Positions 44,241 through 56,900 of a DNA stretch of 64,000 bases are shown piece by piece. The stretch is from the NCBI RefSeq assembly GCF_021347895.1, contig NC_067116.1:33119639-33183638 (forward strand). Direction: 5' to 3'. Position numbers and translations under genes: made by a program. How positions within the stretch are numbered: position 1 is the stretch's first letter; each line of letters opens with the position of its first letter. The DNA is from Acanthochromis polyacanthus. Lineage: Eukaryota; Chordata; Actinopteri; Pomacentridae. The notes under the pieces are model-generated. The model ran no database searches, was not told the DNA's origin, and saw only the letters and a list, made by a program, of their open reading frames with translations.

Positions 44241-45934
44241 CTACGAGCTAGACGTGGGTAAATTAACCGAAACTTTTTTAATCAAATCTGGGCTGTGGTG
44301 GTACGTTAGACAAAAAAGCTGATTGAATCAAACAAACTGGGTTATTGTTTATAAAGTCATATTCCTCGGGAGTTTTTACAAATGCATTTTTTCCTATATT
44401 GTGAAGATCGTCTAATTGCACCGTATATATCTTAAAACCTCAAGCTGACTTTATGCATGGCTGGACACAAGTGAGATAACTGGACATATTTTTTGCATAA
44501 GCATTTGTGTAAAATAATCTGTATGTATGCAAACAACGGTAAAGCAACATTATTTTTAAAAAGGGGAAACATCAATCTGTGAGAGAGCAATGTTTGCGAA
44601 GATAAAATGCAGCTGCTGATGACAAGATTAAATGTTTTGTTAAAAACGCATACCAGCAGATCACACTCTCAAAGATCCTGTCGCATGTAAAGAAGGAGGA
44701 AACCACATAATTTATGCTTCTCAAAGTGAGAAACAGAAAAAACAGCAAGATTATATCCCCTACAAAACATCCACGTGAATCATGGCAACCAGAAAACAGA
44801 GAACAGTTCCAATGAAACCCATTTGTGACTTCACTAGCTAGTTGTGTCAAACCATGCCAGCCTGAAGGAAGTTACAGATGTTTCTCTAAGTAGAGGTGTG
44901 AAAACTCGCTGTTTCAACACCTACTTTGCAAGATATCAAAACCACAGTTACCGCTTATCAATGCAAAACTAATCCCCATCAGTCAGTGCAAATACATGAC
45001 TTCACTTTTCCAAAACAGCAGTGTTTACCAGGGTTTTTCCAGCATAGAGAACTGTTTGGTGTTGTAGCCAAAGGAAAATCACCAGTGCCAAAATGACAAG
45101 AATCTGAATATTAAACAATTAACACACATCTGTAACCACTTTTGTTTACTGATGTTTCAATAAAACAAGCATAGTAGACATTTCTGTTCATTAAATGATC
45201 AGAAACAACAGTAAAAGGCATAAACTTCGGTCAAACAATGTAATGCAGATTCATTGATTTCACTTTGTATGAACTGATCCAACTATCATGCAGTCACTCC
45301 CAAAAGTCCATTCTGAGCCAGGAAAACCCCTGTTCACTCCACATTACCCTACTTCCCAACTACTCAGTGGTGCATATTTCACTCTATAGCATATACAGTA
45401 TAATCTTGAACCCAAACACATGTGCTTGGTCTGCTCGGAACACAAACAAGTAAATTAATGAGTCATGTACATTTTTACCATTCACTTCCACACCATTCAG
45501 CCAACCTGTTGTATTTAGACTCAGACATCTAAAGGGAACCTCCATCTGCAAATGCTAATTTAGCATAAAAAATTACACAGAAAACCATAAAGTAGTTTAA
45601 CCTTTTAAAGCAATACAACAAATCTAAAGATAGAAAAATAGTAACCCACTCAGTTTCAGTGGCTTCATCGGTACCACTTGAGGTGTGCCATTTTCATTTG
45701 GGTTTACAGTGTGTGTTAAAGAGAAACTGAACCACAGAAAAATAACTCCACCGCTTTCACCAAAATTACAGATGCGGTTTTACCGACGGTATCTTCATGC
45801 CTTCCTTCCTTCCTTCCTTCCTCCCTCCTCTTGTACCCTACAAGCTAACACTGATGAAGGATAACTAAAGGCAATAAATAAAATGCACCAAAGCAAAAAT
45901 CACTATTTCACAACATACATTTGTATTTGAGTTG

Positions 45935-46123
45935 GTCTCGATTAAGGCCGCAGATAACGATGATTTTCTGGTAGATTAATCTGCCAATTATTCTCTCAAC
46001 TAATCGAGGAGCTGCTGGCTCTACACAATATCAGCAAATGATGAAAACTGTCAATCAGAGTTGTTTTGTTTTATCCACAACCCACACGTGTTCAGTTTAA
46101 TTACAGGAAGGAGTCAAGAAACC

Positions 46124-46154
<31 letters not shown>

Positions 46155-46280
46155 AAAAATTGAAATTTTAGACGTAAGGTTCAGGGGATTTAGACACTTT
46201 TTCTTCAAAATTTACTCAAATCAATGAATCTGTTAAATGATCTGGAGATTAGGTTAATAGTTGGCAACTACTCCATTTAT
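45935..46280 (-). repeat. R1 repeat copy 4 with poly-C/poly-A tract
   Basis: Reverse-sense R1 landmarks: attaatctgccaattattctctcaactaatcga, ttgttttgt...atccacaaccca, aggagtcaagaaacc. The copy is interrupted by about 22 C then about 14 A at 46123-46159. Confidence 0.6.
46123..46159. repeat. Homopolymer pair C22/A14
   Basis: A run of C directly followed by a run of A. Its length may be unreliable in assembly. Confidence 0.9.
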
Positions 46281-46429
46281 GGTTGCAGCTTCTGACTGAA
46301 TCTGTCATTTGAACTTTCTGGTTCTGCAGTGGAGCAACAAAACAATAGGAAATGTGTCACCCTCCTAGATTAGGATCTCACTTGCATTGTTTTAAAGGTG
46401 GTACATCAGTTCAATCAGAGGTACAAGGA

Positions 46430-46620
46430 AACCATCATCAAATACTTGTGTGACATACACATTTTCTACTGTTTCAAAAGACCATCCATGTTGGGGTTTA
46501 CAATGAACAACTGTGCTGGAAATGCAACACCAGGATGGTTGGGAGTACCATCAAGTCCTTAAATGCAACAGCTGTCTTGACTGCTACATTAATTCCCAGC
46601 TAAAGATATTAAGTACACCC
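46430..46620 (+). repeat. Related block, copy 1
   Basis: Similar to 47178-47340: accatca(t/a)caaa, acattttct(a/a)(c/t)tgt, caacac(c)aaggat-like, gttggga, a(g)tc..gtcc, gc(t)(a)cattaattccca. The two lie about 750 bp apart in the same orientation, with R1 sequence between them. Confidence 0.5.
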
Positions 46621-46984
46621 CAAAGTATTTAGGATTCTGTGGAAAAAAAGGTTTTATACAACTGCATTAATACAAGGAAGCCATAAAAGTACCATACAAT
46701 CCAGCAAGCCAATCAACATTTTAACAATTTTTGAAAAACGAATTACTCAGACTGATGAAACGATTAGATGTTTGCTCTATAAAATGGTGGCAAATGTTGA
46801 TCAGCGTTTCTTAAAGTCACAGTTGACATTCTCAAATGTCTTCTTTTGTCCCTGACCCAAAAATAGTCAGATTACTGTTACAGAGTAGTGACAAAGCTTG
46901 AAAACAGAGAAACTGTATAAACCAATAAATGACTTGTTTGGGTCTTTACATTTTCAGAAAAGGATGCAGATCAGTATATCCTTA

Positions 46985-47150
46985 CCATAGCATTCTAATT
47001 TTTTATTTTTTGTATACAACCCAACAATGTTCAGATTACGGTGATACAAGAGTAACAAAACCAGTAAACATTCAAATTTAAGAAGCTGGAATCAGAGAAT
47101 CTTGACTTTTTTTCATTCTCATACCGATTAATCTTCAAAATGTCGAAATA
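46985..47150 (-). repeat. R1 repeat copy 5
   Basis: Reverse-sense R1 words: acaacccaacaatgttcagatta, gagtaacaaaaccag, aatttaagaagctggaatca, gagaat, ttgactttttt and ccgattaatc. Confidence 0.65.
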
Positions 47151-47177
47151 TGGTGAAAACTGTAGAGGAGTGAAGAA

Positions 47178-47340
47178 GCCATCAACAAACATTCATGCAA
47201 CGTACATATTTTCTATTGTCTGAAAAGGCTGTCTGAGCTGATATTTACATGGAACGCAACACAAGGATAGTTGGGAGGACAGTCGGGTCCCTGAACGCAC
47301 CAGCTATCCTGGTTTGCTACAGTAATTCCCAAAAGAACCA
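47178..47340 (+). repeat. Related block, copy 2
   Basis: Partner of 46430-46620; ends at gctacagtaattccca. Confidence 0.5.
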
Positions 47341-47884
47341 ACTGAAAGGAAAAATAAAGGAATAATATGAAAACATTCACCTTAACGTTTTACACTCGCT
47401 GAAATGCAGTTAGCTTGTTTGTTAGTATGCAACTTTGACGTTTTTTAAAGTGGCTAACTTCAATCCTACTGCGGCTACCACACCTGGCGGACACACAACT
47501 CTCCGCTCCATGTGCTAACTTGTTTAAAAACTCGTTGGGAATTGAATCCAGAGCAGAAAAAGTTTGATAAAATCGTTATTTAAAAGTGGAAAAGCCCTGC
47601 CTCCCACCGTGGTAATGGCTGTATCCCTGCTCCGTGGCCCGAGATTAGTCACAGCTCGGGCCTGTGATCCAGGAAAACGGCTTTACGGTGAAACAAGCCT
47701 TTAAAACTCTTCAAGCTAATTAATATCAAGTCTGTTTGAAATTAAAGTCTGGTTTTAACTTCAACGACGCGCTCAAAAGTTCAAAACGATACACCCAAAA
47801 ACATGCAGCACAACTTTTTTCTATCCGAGTTTTGGAAACACACACTCTCCGAGAGCAACTTCGCGATCAATCATTTCAACTCAC

Positions 47885-48260
47885 CCTGACTTGATCGGTT
47901 AGCAGGGACAACTTGAGTGTTTCTATCCGCCTCTACTGCTCCATGTAGCCGGAATGTTGACCCAGCAAGTCCCGGGTTTGGACGACTCCAAAACCGACTA
48001 CTTTTTCCCTGTCGTCGGCCTGAGGAATCTTCCCTCGGTCGGTGTTATTATCATGGGCGGGGGAGAGCAGCCGAGTAGGGAGTTCCTGTCCCTCAAACAG
48101 GGAAACTCGGCAGGAAACTACGCTGAGAGCTGCAGCTGCGGTGCTCAGCCTCCTCCACTAGGGCAGGACGGAGGGATGGAAGGTGGCGGCGGAGGAATGT
48201 AACCTGCCGGCGGGTATGGAGGCCGATTAGTGCCCGACCCTCCGCCCACCCAGCTGCACT
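47885..48260 (-). promoter_or_regulatory. Predicted CYFIP1 promoter and non-coding first exon
   Basis: This is a locally GC- and CpG-richer island upstream of the CYFIP1 coding exons. On the minus strand a strong donor, AGG|gtgagt, ends a possible leader exon at 47885. The plus strand across it has an 82-codon open frame (47954-48202), which I regard as chance in GC-rich DNA. No TATA box near the expected start; the start site cannot be placed. Confidence 0.45.
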
Positions 48261-50690
48261 CTGGATGAGGCCCATGGGCCCGTGTTTGCAAAAAAAAAAA
48301 TTCACTCAAGAAAATTTAGCAGTTATCCAAAATCTAGTATTTTAATAAATAGATCGATAAACAAAACAATTGTACAGTCACAACATTTTTTTAAAACGTT
48401 GTCCATACCACCAGATAGCAAATGTGAAGTTACATATATATTATAGGTTTCTACTTTAATTTAATTTACCCTAACCTGGCAATAGCCAGATTAATAATTG
48501 TGTAGTACTTGATAGTACTCCACAATATCAATCTGGGACCGCTCCATGTAAATCCGTTGGGAGGAAAGAGGCACGGATTGGACAATGCAACAGTATGTCC
48601 CGCCTCTGACAGGTTTGTTTTTAGCCAATCGCGGGATCTTCACAACGAGCGGAGCCAATTGGTAGATTAAACTCTTACCAAAACCCATAGGTAAAAAAGC
48701 ACAAACATCTTTACCATCCAGAAATGCGCAAAGCGCCTCTCTTCCTTCAAAGAAGCGATAGGAGATTCAGCTAAAACTGACTTAATAGTAGCAGCTACAC
48801 AATCGTTGTCCTCTGTGTGTTTGTTTTGATCTACTGGCGCTTGGTGTCTTCTTCAGACCCAAATATCCCGCCCCACACACGAATACTGCTGTTTGATTGG
48901 CCCGTGCCAACTTGGCTCTGTACGAACAGTGAATGCGGGAGCAGTGCAAGATGGTTTCTTGAGAGATTTGTGAACTCACAAATATCGCGAGAAATCAACT
49001 TGCTGGCAAGGTTAAATTTACCCCGCTTACATAGCTAATGGGGTCTTTGTCATTGTTCCAGGTGGCCTTCTAAGTTAGGGGAAGAAGATACAACACCAAC
49101 TTTGAAATGGCTCAGATATAACTTCACACTTTTGATTGATTCAAAGTGAACCACCAGTGCATCATTACTTGTTGATATTATGAACTTCTATTTTAATCAA
49201 CATAACAATTACAACTGACTGTTTAAAGAAATAAAATATATATATTTTTAAAAATACTACATTTTAAAATCTGTCTCTGTCTCCCCTAAAAACTCATGAA
49301 ATGGCTTCTCATATACCCTGGGAAAACAATTAACATTAAGCATCTCAAATATGACATAAAGTATTATGTAATCAGCTGCATTTTTGTTGTGCTCATTGTA
49401 TTCTTCAGGTAATATACCTTTATTGGTACCAGGCATGAAATCAACAAGAAACTGAAGAAAACAAGGGTGGTCTAATAATTTTTTCCATGACTGTATTTGT
49501 GATCCCTGCAAATCTGAATCTGTGCTTTTGAGACTGTCGCTGATACACTGCATTTTTGTTTTTTGTCCATACCACCGTATGGCTACTAATATAATTTCAA
49601 TTGTTGATATCATAAATTGCTATTTTACCTAATTTATCCACCACCACTCACTAACTGGATCTTTACCCTGCACTTCTCTTGACACTTTCTTTATGATTAT
49701 TTATCATACATTAACAAATATCAGTCTGTTCTTTCCAAATTTTCTTTTTGTATTGTTTTACCAAAGTAGGACCTCTTCTTGAACTGATTTTAATCCATTA
49801 ATTTATGCTTCACATCATTCATCTTATTCAGTGTCATGGAGAACCAGAGAATATCCACATTGGGTGATCTTACAACCTTGTAAATATACCCACAGAAACA
49901 CATTTACATCTAGTCTTTCGGGAGTACAAGAAAACCTGAGAATCTGCACAACTAAAGAAGACTTAAACACCATGTAACTAATGACTAATGAGTGGCTGCA
50001 GTACTTACCACTGAGCCTCTTTGCCCCCCTCATTGAACTCATACAACAAATAAGGCTAATAGGATGAGTCTAATCTCTGTCTTCTACAATGTTTGTCATT
50101 AATACATTCCAGGTGGTGTACGTTTACCTACATTCATCAGTTTGATTTAAACCAAGCAGTTTTACAGCTTGTGCAATGAGAAAGTAATGGACCATTTGGA
50201 AAACACACTTTTATACCTAACCCATATGGATCATAGAGTCCATTTAGTTTATTCATTAGCTGGACATAACTGAGCTTTGTGAAGTGGTTAGTTTCCACTT
50301 TACTGTTAAAATCTAATTTAACAAACCTCAGTACCGATAAACTGCATAAAGTATGTGACGGCAAGACAAAGCAATACAAACTTTTATTCTAGCAAAAAAA
50401 TCTTTAATCATTTATTAAAAAATGCACATATTTACAAATAATCTTATCCTAAATGTCAGAAACTGGAGCCATAATATCATGATATGCCATTAACCTTTAC
50501 AAAATAAGGTCAGCTCATTTGTATATTTCTGTATTTCTTGTGCAAGCATCCACTGCGATAGATTGGGATATAGTCAATAAACCAAGAGCTGAATTTCAGA
50601 GCTGCATTAGAGAAAATCAGACCAATGAAACTTGTTAAATTGCTGCTCTACATTAAATTATATTCAGTTACAACATGGTATAAACCTCCA
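48261..50690. other. Intergenic spacer between CYFIP1 promoter and TUBGCP5 3' end
   Basis: Contains a RecQ-helicase-like fragment (about 48490-48780) and a stretch near 49465-49495 (ggtggtctaataattttttcca) that recalls a common fish transposon end. The rest is AT-rich without recognisable genes. Confidence 0.55.
48490..48780 (-). pseudogene. RecQ-like helicase fragment, broken
   Basis: The minus strand reads SLKEERRFAHF, then after a frameshift LDGKDVCAFLPMGFGKSLIYQLAPLVVK. This matches helicase motifs 0/I of RecQ-type proteins (LKxEQ...GKDVFAxLPTGFGKSLIYQ), with the usual T of the Walker A changed to M. No later helicase motifs follow. Such fragments are common in fish repeats, so a transposon-borne helicase is likelier than a host gene copy. 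The reading ends in non-coding repeat-like sequence. Confidence 0.6.
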
Positions 50691-50703
50691 TCACTGTGCT
50701 GGA

Positions 50704-50723
50704 TTTATTGTGCTTTATTTATT
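50704..50723 (-). other. TUBGCP5 poly(A) signal cluster
   Basis: Three AATAAA signals on the minus strand (plus-strand tttatt at 50704-50709, 50714-50719 and 50718-50723), about 240-260 bp after the TUBGCP5 stop. Confidence 0.6.
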
Positions 50724-50964
50724 CACATTAAAAATAACAGTTCATGAAAGACGCGTTACAAAAAGTTGCATTTTTTTTAATACAGAAGCTGAATGTGTTT
50801 TCACAAGCAGTGTGTTCAGCTGAAACTAGTCCATCTCTAACAGTCGGAGCAGACAGTGACATCAGAATTTACACATCAACAACAACGACAGCAGTCAGAG
50901 AAAAGACCAGACAGAAAGGCAAACAGTGGAGTTCAGTCCATGATGCCAGAACATGGACGGTTCT

Positions 50965-53900
50965 TCAGCACTGCTCAAATCCTGCCATCAGAGAGAGGGC
51001 CAGAGACTCCACTGCACCAGAGAAAGCACAGAAAAGTCCGTTATTACTGCTTATCCATATGGTATAAAGTAAAAGAAATGCACTTGCAGAGCTTCAGGAA
51101 AACATGTAATTAACTGGAAATCAGCAGAAACTAGGACTTAAACAAGAGGATTTACTTACAGTGAGGAAAGGAGCCACGACATACTGCCTTGTTGAGTATT
51201 GTCACAAGGAACATGTGACAGTTTTTGAAATCTGACTCCATTTTGTCAATAGACTCAATCCTGAATTGAAAGAGAGACAGTATTTAGTTACAAACAGGTC
51301 AGAAAGTCATAGAAGCAGTTCAATTTCCAATGGACAGACTGTGGCTTCTTCTTCTGATGTATCTGTAGAATTGTCGGTCTGTCAATTTTTTTTACAGTAT
51401 TACTACAAAAACAGTGATTGACACAATAAATTGCAACTATAATTATTATTTTTTCCCGTCTATAAAAGCAAGGTCTTACTTCCAGGCCCCAAATCCAGCT
51501 TGCCATCGATCCGAGAAGATGAGGACTAGATTGAGAACCTTCATAATCGCCTCCTTCACAAAACTGACCTGAGAAAACACAGCCGCATTAAACAATAGTC
51601 AGAAATAAATGTAGGAAGTCCACCCTGCCCAGCTGTCTCAGCCTGAATAGAAATTATAGTTAGAGTTACAGAGCAGTTCAAGTGTTGGAAAAATGATGCT
51701 GGAGCTGGTACTGCAACACTTTAGTAGTGTCTAACTTATTTCAATGAAATTTTAATTCAATTCGGTCTTATTTATATAGCACCAATTCACAACACGTCAC
51801 CTCACAGCGTTTAACATAGTAAGTACCTTATGAACTTTAAACAGAGAGCAGAGAACTTAAGCCAAACCTGCCATTACATTCTCTATGAGCAAACGGTCAA
51901 CAACAGTGGGCAGGAACCTGCCGTTAACCTGACCTTATGTTAACAGAACTCACTGTGTGAGCTTACCTTTTCTCTCAGCAGGCAGCGGTCGTGGATCGTT
52001 GCCAGATATCTGTAATGGATCTTGATCAGCTGGTCCAAGTCTTTTGCTTCCTGAACTTGGTGCTGAAACTCCAGTCCTGTGCTGTGCAGAATCTGAAAAC
52101 ATCCAAAGCAAGGAGATTCAACATAGCATGAAAATGATTCTATTACATTTAAAGGACTGATGGTTTTGGACCCTTTGGCTTGAAACTTGAAACAGAATTG
52201 GGTATGTTTCGGACTGTTGATAATATTTTGGGCCTTTTTTTTTGATAGTGGACAGTAAAGATGCTGACAGAAAACAGGGGAGGACGAAGAGGGGATATGA
52301 CCTGCAGCAAATGTCCTTAGGCAGAATGAAACTACGGACACCGCAGTTATGAAGGATGCAACATAACCCACAGTGCTCTAGGACTATGGCTTTGGTCTGC
52401 AGCTCGACTGATCGATCGGTTGGTACATATGCTCTCAAATGAACATTTTGTCAGGATTAAATCAATATTTTTGGTGCTGGAGGAATAGTTCAAGGGTTCT
52501 GACACTGGTAAACTATATTATTTGTCTGCTCAAATAACATAGTTTACCTAAGTAATAAAAAGATTGCATGTTATTCGTGTTATTGTTATTAGTAACAGCT
52601 GTTCTTCTCTTGCTGTAACATGTCAAAATGTCTGCTCTGAAAAGGTCTATTCTCAAGTCCTCTTACTCTGGTCATGATGTAGTTGTGAAGGCTGTTGACA
52701 AAGTGCATCAGTTTAACCCTCAGCAGACACATTCTGTGAATCTGCTGGTTTACTGGCTCTTTGATCTTCACTTCCTCAGGAAGGGTTCCCTCCAGCTTCT
52801 TAGTGACATCTGTGAAATCTATTAGAAACAAACAAACATTAGCAATAGCACTTACAGAATGTAGAGGAGGGACTCTCAACATACTGATGATATTTATGTA
52901 CGACTGCCATCTGACTTGTTTCTACCATCCTAATCCATTCCATACCACACCTTACTAGGACTGCAATCAACATTTATTTATTATTATTAATTATCTTTAA
53001 GAATCAGTTTGTTATAGTTAGCAAATCACACTTTCCCAGGGCCAAAAATAACATCTTTAAATGTCTTGTTTTGTCTGATGAATAATGTCAAAACTCCAAA
53101 ATATTCAGTTTGTAATGATATAAAAAAGAGTAAAAGACGGAAAGGCATTTGTCAAAGTTGACGTAAATTTTTACTGGAAAATTACTACAATGACTAATGA
53201 CATATTCCTTCTCTATCACGCAAATAATCATCTGAGCTTTAATCCAAGCTCTTACCACTGAATCGAAGTGTGTCCAAACTGTATTTGGCCCATTTGATCT
53301 GCAGCAGGAGGAGAAACACCTGATTGTAGATCTTTTGACACTCAGAGCTGATCACAATGTCAACAGGCCAGGGAACCTGTGAATGGCATGAAAATGTTAA
53401 CGTTACAGTTTCAAAGAATATAAACAATCTTTCAGCAAATGTATTTACACTGCTGACCTTGTAACTCAGAGTAAGCACTTCTAGATTATTAACTGGGTGT
53501 TTTTTCCTGGAAGGGTCAATTGTCTCCAAAAAGATTGACAACCTATAAAACATGAAAAAAAGAGAAAATATTGATGTTTCTGCAGCATAAATGTAAGCTG
53601 GCCTTCTACTTGTCAGAAAACATCTTCAGTGTGATTTTTTTGCTCATTAAATGCATGCAGTACCTGCTACTATCCTCTGGGTAGCGCTGTCCAACTGCCT
53701 CCTGCAGCTGCACGTTGAGAAATGACAGCTGCTGCCAGCTCTCCTTCTCCTGCACTTTATCAAAGATTGCTGTGTAAAAGTCGTACATGGTGTCACCGGC
53801 TTCTAGCAGGAAGTAGTTCCTCATGGCTTGGAGGTATTCCAGCAGCCTGTGGAGACATCAAGGATCTCAAGTGCTCTGTGTACTAACAAAACAATTAAGA

Positions 53901-56900
53901 GTTCCTGCTCATTTAAACCAAAGAATGATGCTTACTTGTAGTCTTTTTTCAGAGTCTTCATCAGGTTCCCACAGCACTCGATGTACCGCCTCTCGATGTG
54001 GGGGTAGAGGCAGGAACGCAGGGTGAGCTCAAACGTCTGACATGTGACGGACTGAGACGAGCGGTCAACGATGAAATCACCTCCGGAGAAACGCTCGTGG
54101 AAATCGCTCTGCTCCAAGTAGAGCCTGAGGAGGAAGGGCAGAGCAGAGCAACTTCAGATTTTAAAACAGTCTAGGACAAACAAATATAATCCCTTCAAAC
54201 TGGAAATACCATTTGGGAGATTATAAAACCAACAGTTGCAAAAATGGCATTATATAATGAAGTTTTTCCAAACTAGCAGCTCAGTTAATGACCCTATTAA
54301 AACCCTGAGCTACATTCTTCTAAATAATGTTAACAGCTTTCACGTTCTAACATTTAAAATTGCTTCATGAATTATTCCTAAACCCGACAAAAGTGCTTCA
54401 GCATTCTGCAGCATTATTAGCAATTTATTGTTGTTATTTTTTACCTGGCAAAGTTGATGGCCAACAAGGGATCATGGACGTCATCGATCTCCAGGTGCTG
54501 TGCAATGATGGACTGCATCTTTACCAGACTCCTCTTAGTGGCCTGTTGTTCAGTCACAGTGTCTGTTGGGGATTGTTCCTGGCTGCAGAGGCGTGACTGC
54601 ACAGACTCCAGAAACAATGTGTACAAACTCTTCCTCTCTGCATCTGCAATGGAATATTTGGAATATTCACATTCGTTAAAACATTACCAAAACAGCTGAA
54701 GTGCATCGATACAGCGAAGCAGCTCTGGTGGGATCAAACACTGACCTCTGGAGGATCTGTCTGACTGCTCAGTATCCTTACAGTCCAGATTTTTGAGCAA
54801 CTGCATTGACTTCCCCGCCATGATGATCTGCTTGAGCACAGGCTTGAGGAAGGACACCATGGTGAGCTGCCTGTTGCTGGAGCCTTGATCCCCTCCGGAG
54901 CTGCCGCTGGCCGCATCGTTCAGCTTCTCCTCGTTCTCCACCGTCTCTGACACACTGTACAGCGTGTAGGTGGCGTACCAGAAGTCCCTGTGGTTCACTG
55001 GGACGTCTTTGTTTCTGGGCAACAAAAAAGGACAAGAAAGAACTCAGCTGCCGAATTCTAAAATAAGATTCTTGTCAAACATGTCTGCTGCATACCTTTG
55101 GATGATGAACTCTTTGGCGGGGTCAAACAGATGGCCATGAACAATCCACTCATCCACAATTTCTAAATATGGTCGGACCGTCTCTGTCCATAGAGAAAAT
55201 AATAGAGCCACCTAGCAAAAAAAGAATGATCACGCATTTAGATTTATTCTTGTGTAAACATCCAGGAATTTTGCATTGTGTGTAAAAGCACTCACTGCTT
55301 GTTCTGACGCTTCCCCAACGCTGTCATACTCAATGATAGCTTTGTAGAGGGTGTTGAGCAAGTGAGAGGCCCGCACAACATTCGGGGTGGCAGGAGGGAC
55401 TTCAGCCACTCCTGTGCAGAAGACTTTGTGCAGCACTTTGATCTGAGCCAAATGGGGGCTGAGTCGCTCCAGAACTGCAGACAGAGTCACCGTCTCATCT
55501 GGAAAAGAGGACTACTGGTCAAACAGTGACTGACGTAAGAAAGAAACCTCACATGATCCAGACTCTTGGGTAAAAACTAAAGGTGTGGACAAGTCAGTAA
55601 AGTAACAGCATGTGGGCAGGTCTGCATCCATAGCAGGTGAATAAAAATCACCATGCCATTCTGTCATGACAGTCTATACCATATTAAGTGTCTGATCGGA
55701 AGCAGTTCGAGTTCCCTGATTTGAGTCAGATTCTTCAAGTCAAACACTCATTTATCTTTGGGAGAATGTGTACTTTGCTGGGGGCTAATTAATAAGAGGT
55801 ATCTGACTTAGAGCGACACTCTTGTTAAAAGTCCAGTCTTTCCTGTTAACAATGTGGTCTAGTGGGTAACCTGTTGGTTCAATGTTGTGAGAAGTGAGTT
55901 ACTCTGTTCTAAAAGCAGTAAAACAACAAGGAAAACACTCAGAGAGCGCAGTACTCTGCCAAGGATGCTCAGTCATTGTATGATTTCTGATGGATAAGTC
56001 CTGATAAGTCCATAGCGGTGGATCTGTAGTAGGATTGGAATCATGTGATCATCAGCAGGCAGCTGACATAACATTCATTGGTTGTCATAGTTACAGTGAT
56101 GCTGTGCTGCTATCTCGCAACGATACAGAAATGTTTAACAAATCCATGAATCCGGATCACTGCCAAAATCTAATCTCTTGGTCCTTGTGTCATTTCTGAC
56201 CCTCCCTGAAAATTTCATCCAAATCCGTAATGTCACGCACAGATAAGCAGACAAACAGACGCCGATCGTCACGTAACTCCGCTGCATTCTTTGGTATGTA
56301 ATGATATACACTGCGTTCACTGTCATTGATGAAAAGGAATAAAGATCTGGTTTGTACAGTACCCTGCCTCCCCCCTCATCACTGAAGAATTTGTATGAAC
56401 AGTAAAGGTTACAATTAAAATGCACCACATGCAAGAGGAGACGCTTCAGATATTTTTCTCTCTAACCTCTGACGGATACGAGCTACAAGAGTTTAAAATG
56501 ATTCATCACACACTGCAGGACGTTATTAAAATGATTTTTGGAAAGGTGAACATTCTATGAAATCTTCCATGAACAGCAAAGAAAAGAACAAATATTTAAA
56601 CTGTTGTCGTGAATTACGGACCCCAGATCAACTGACAACGTTCCGGGACTCTAATGTTAATACTGTCAACATCTATCATTAATTTATGATGCTAACCAGA
56701 CAGCACAAAGTTAGCTCTACAAGTAGCAAGAAACCATCCGCCCGGTAATTAAAGAACCAAAAGCACACAGCATCTTATTAAAACTCGGGGCTCTGTCTAG
56801 ACAACCATTTAATAGTAATTAAACTCAGAATTCCTCATTGATTTCAACCCTTTAAACAAACTTGCACTTGCCATTGCATATGAGCTCCCTCTCAATTGTG

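Noticed and set aside
49257..49613. 118-codon minus-strand open frame in the CYFIP1-TUBGCP5 spacer
   Set aside because: AT-rich, no recognisable domain, and the stretch includes a phrase (ggtggtctaataattttttcca) typical of repeat ends.
56866..56868. Ordinary GT donor after ...ICNGK in TUBGCP5
   Set aside because: Using that GT leaves a two-base overhang and puts the next exon into a frame with early stops; the GC donor at 56871 keeps frame and family match.
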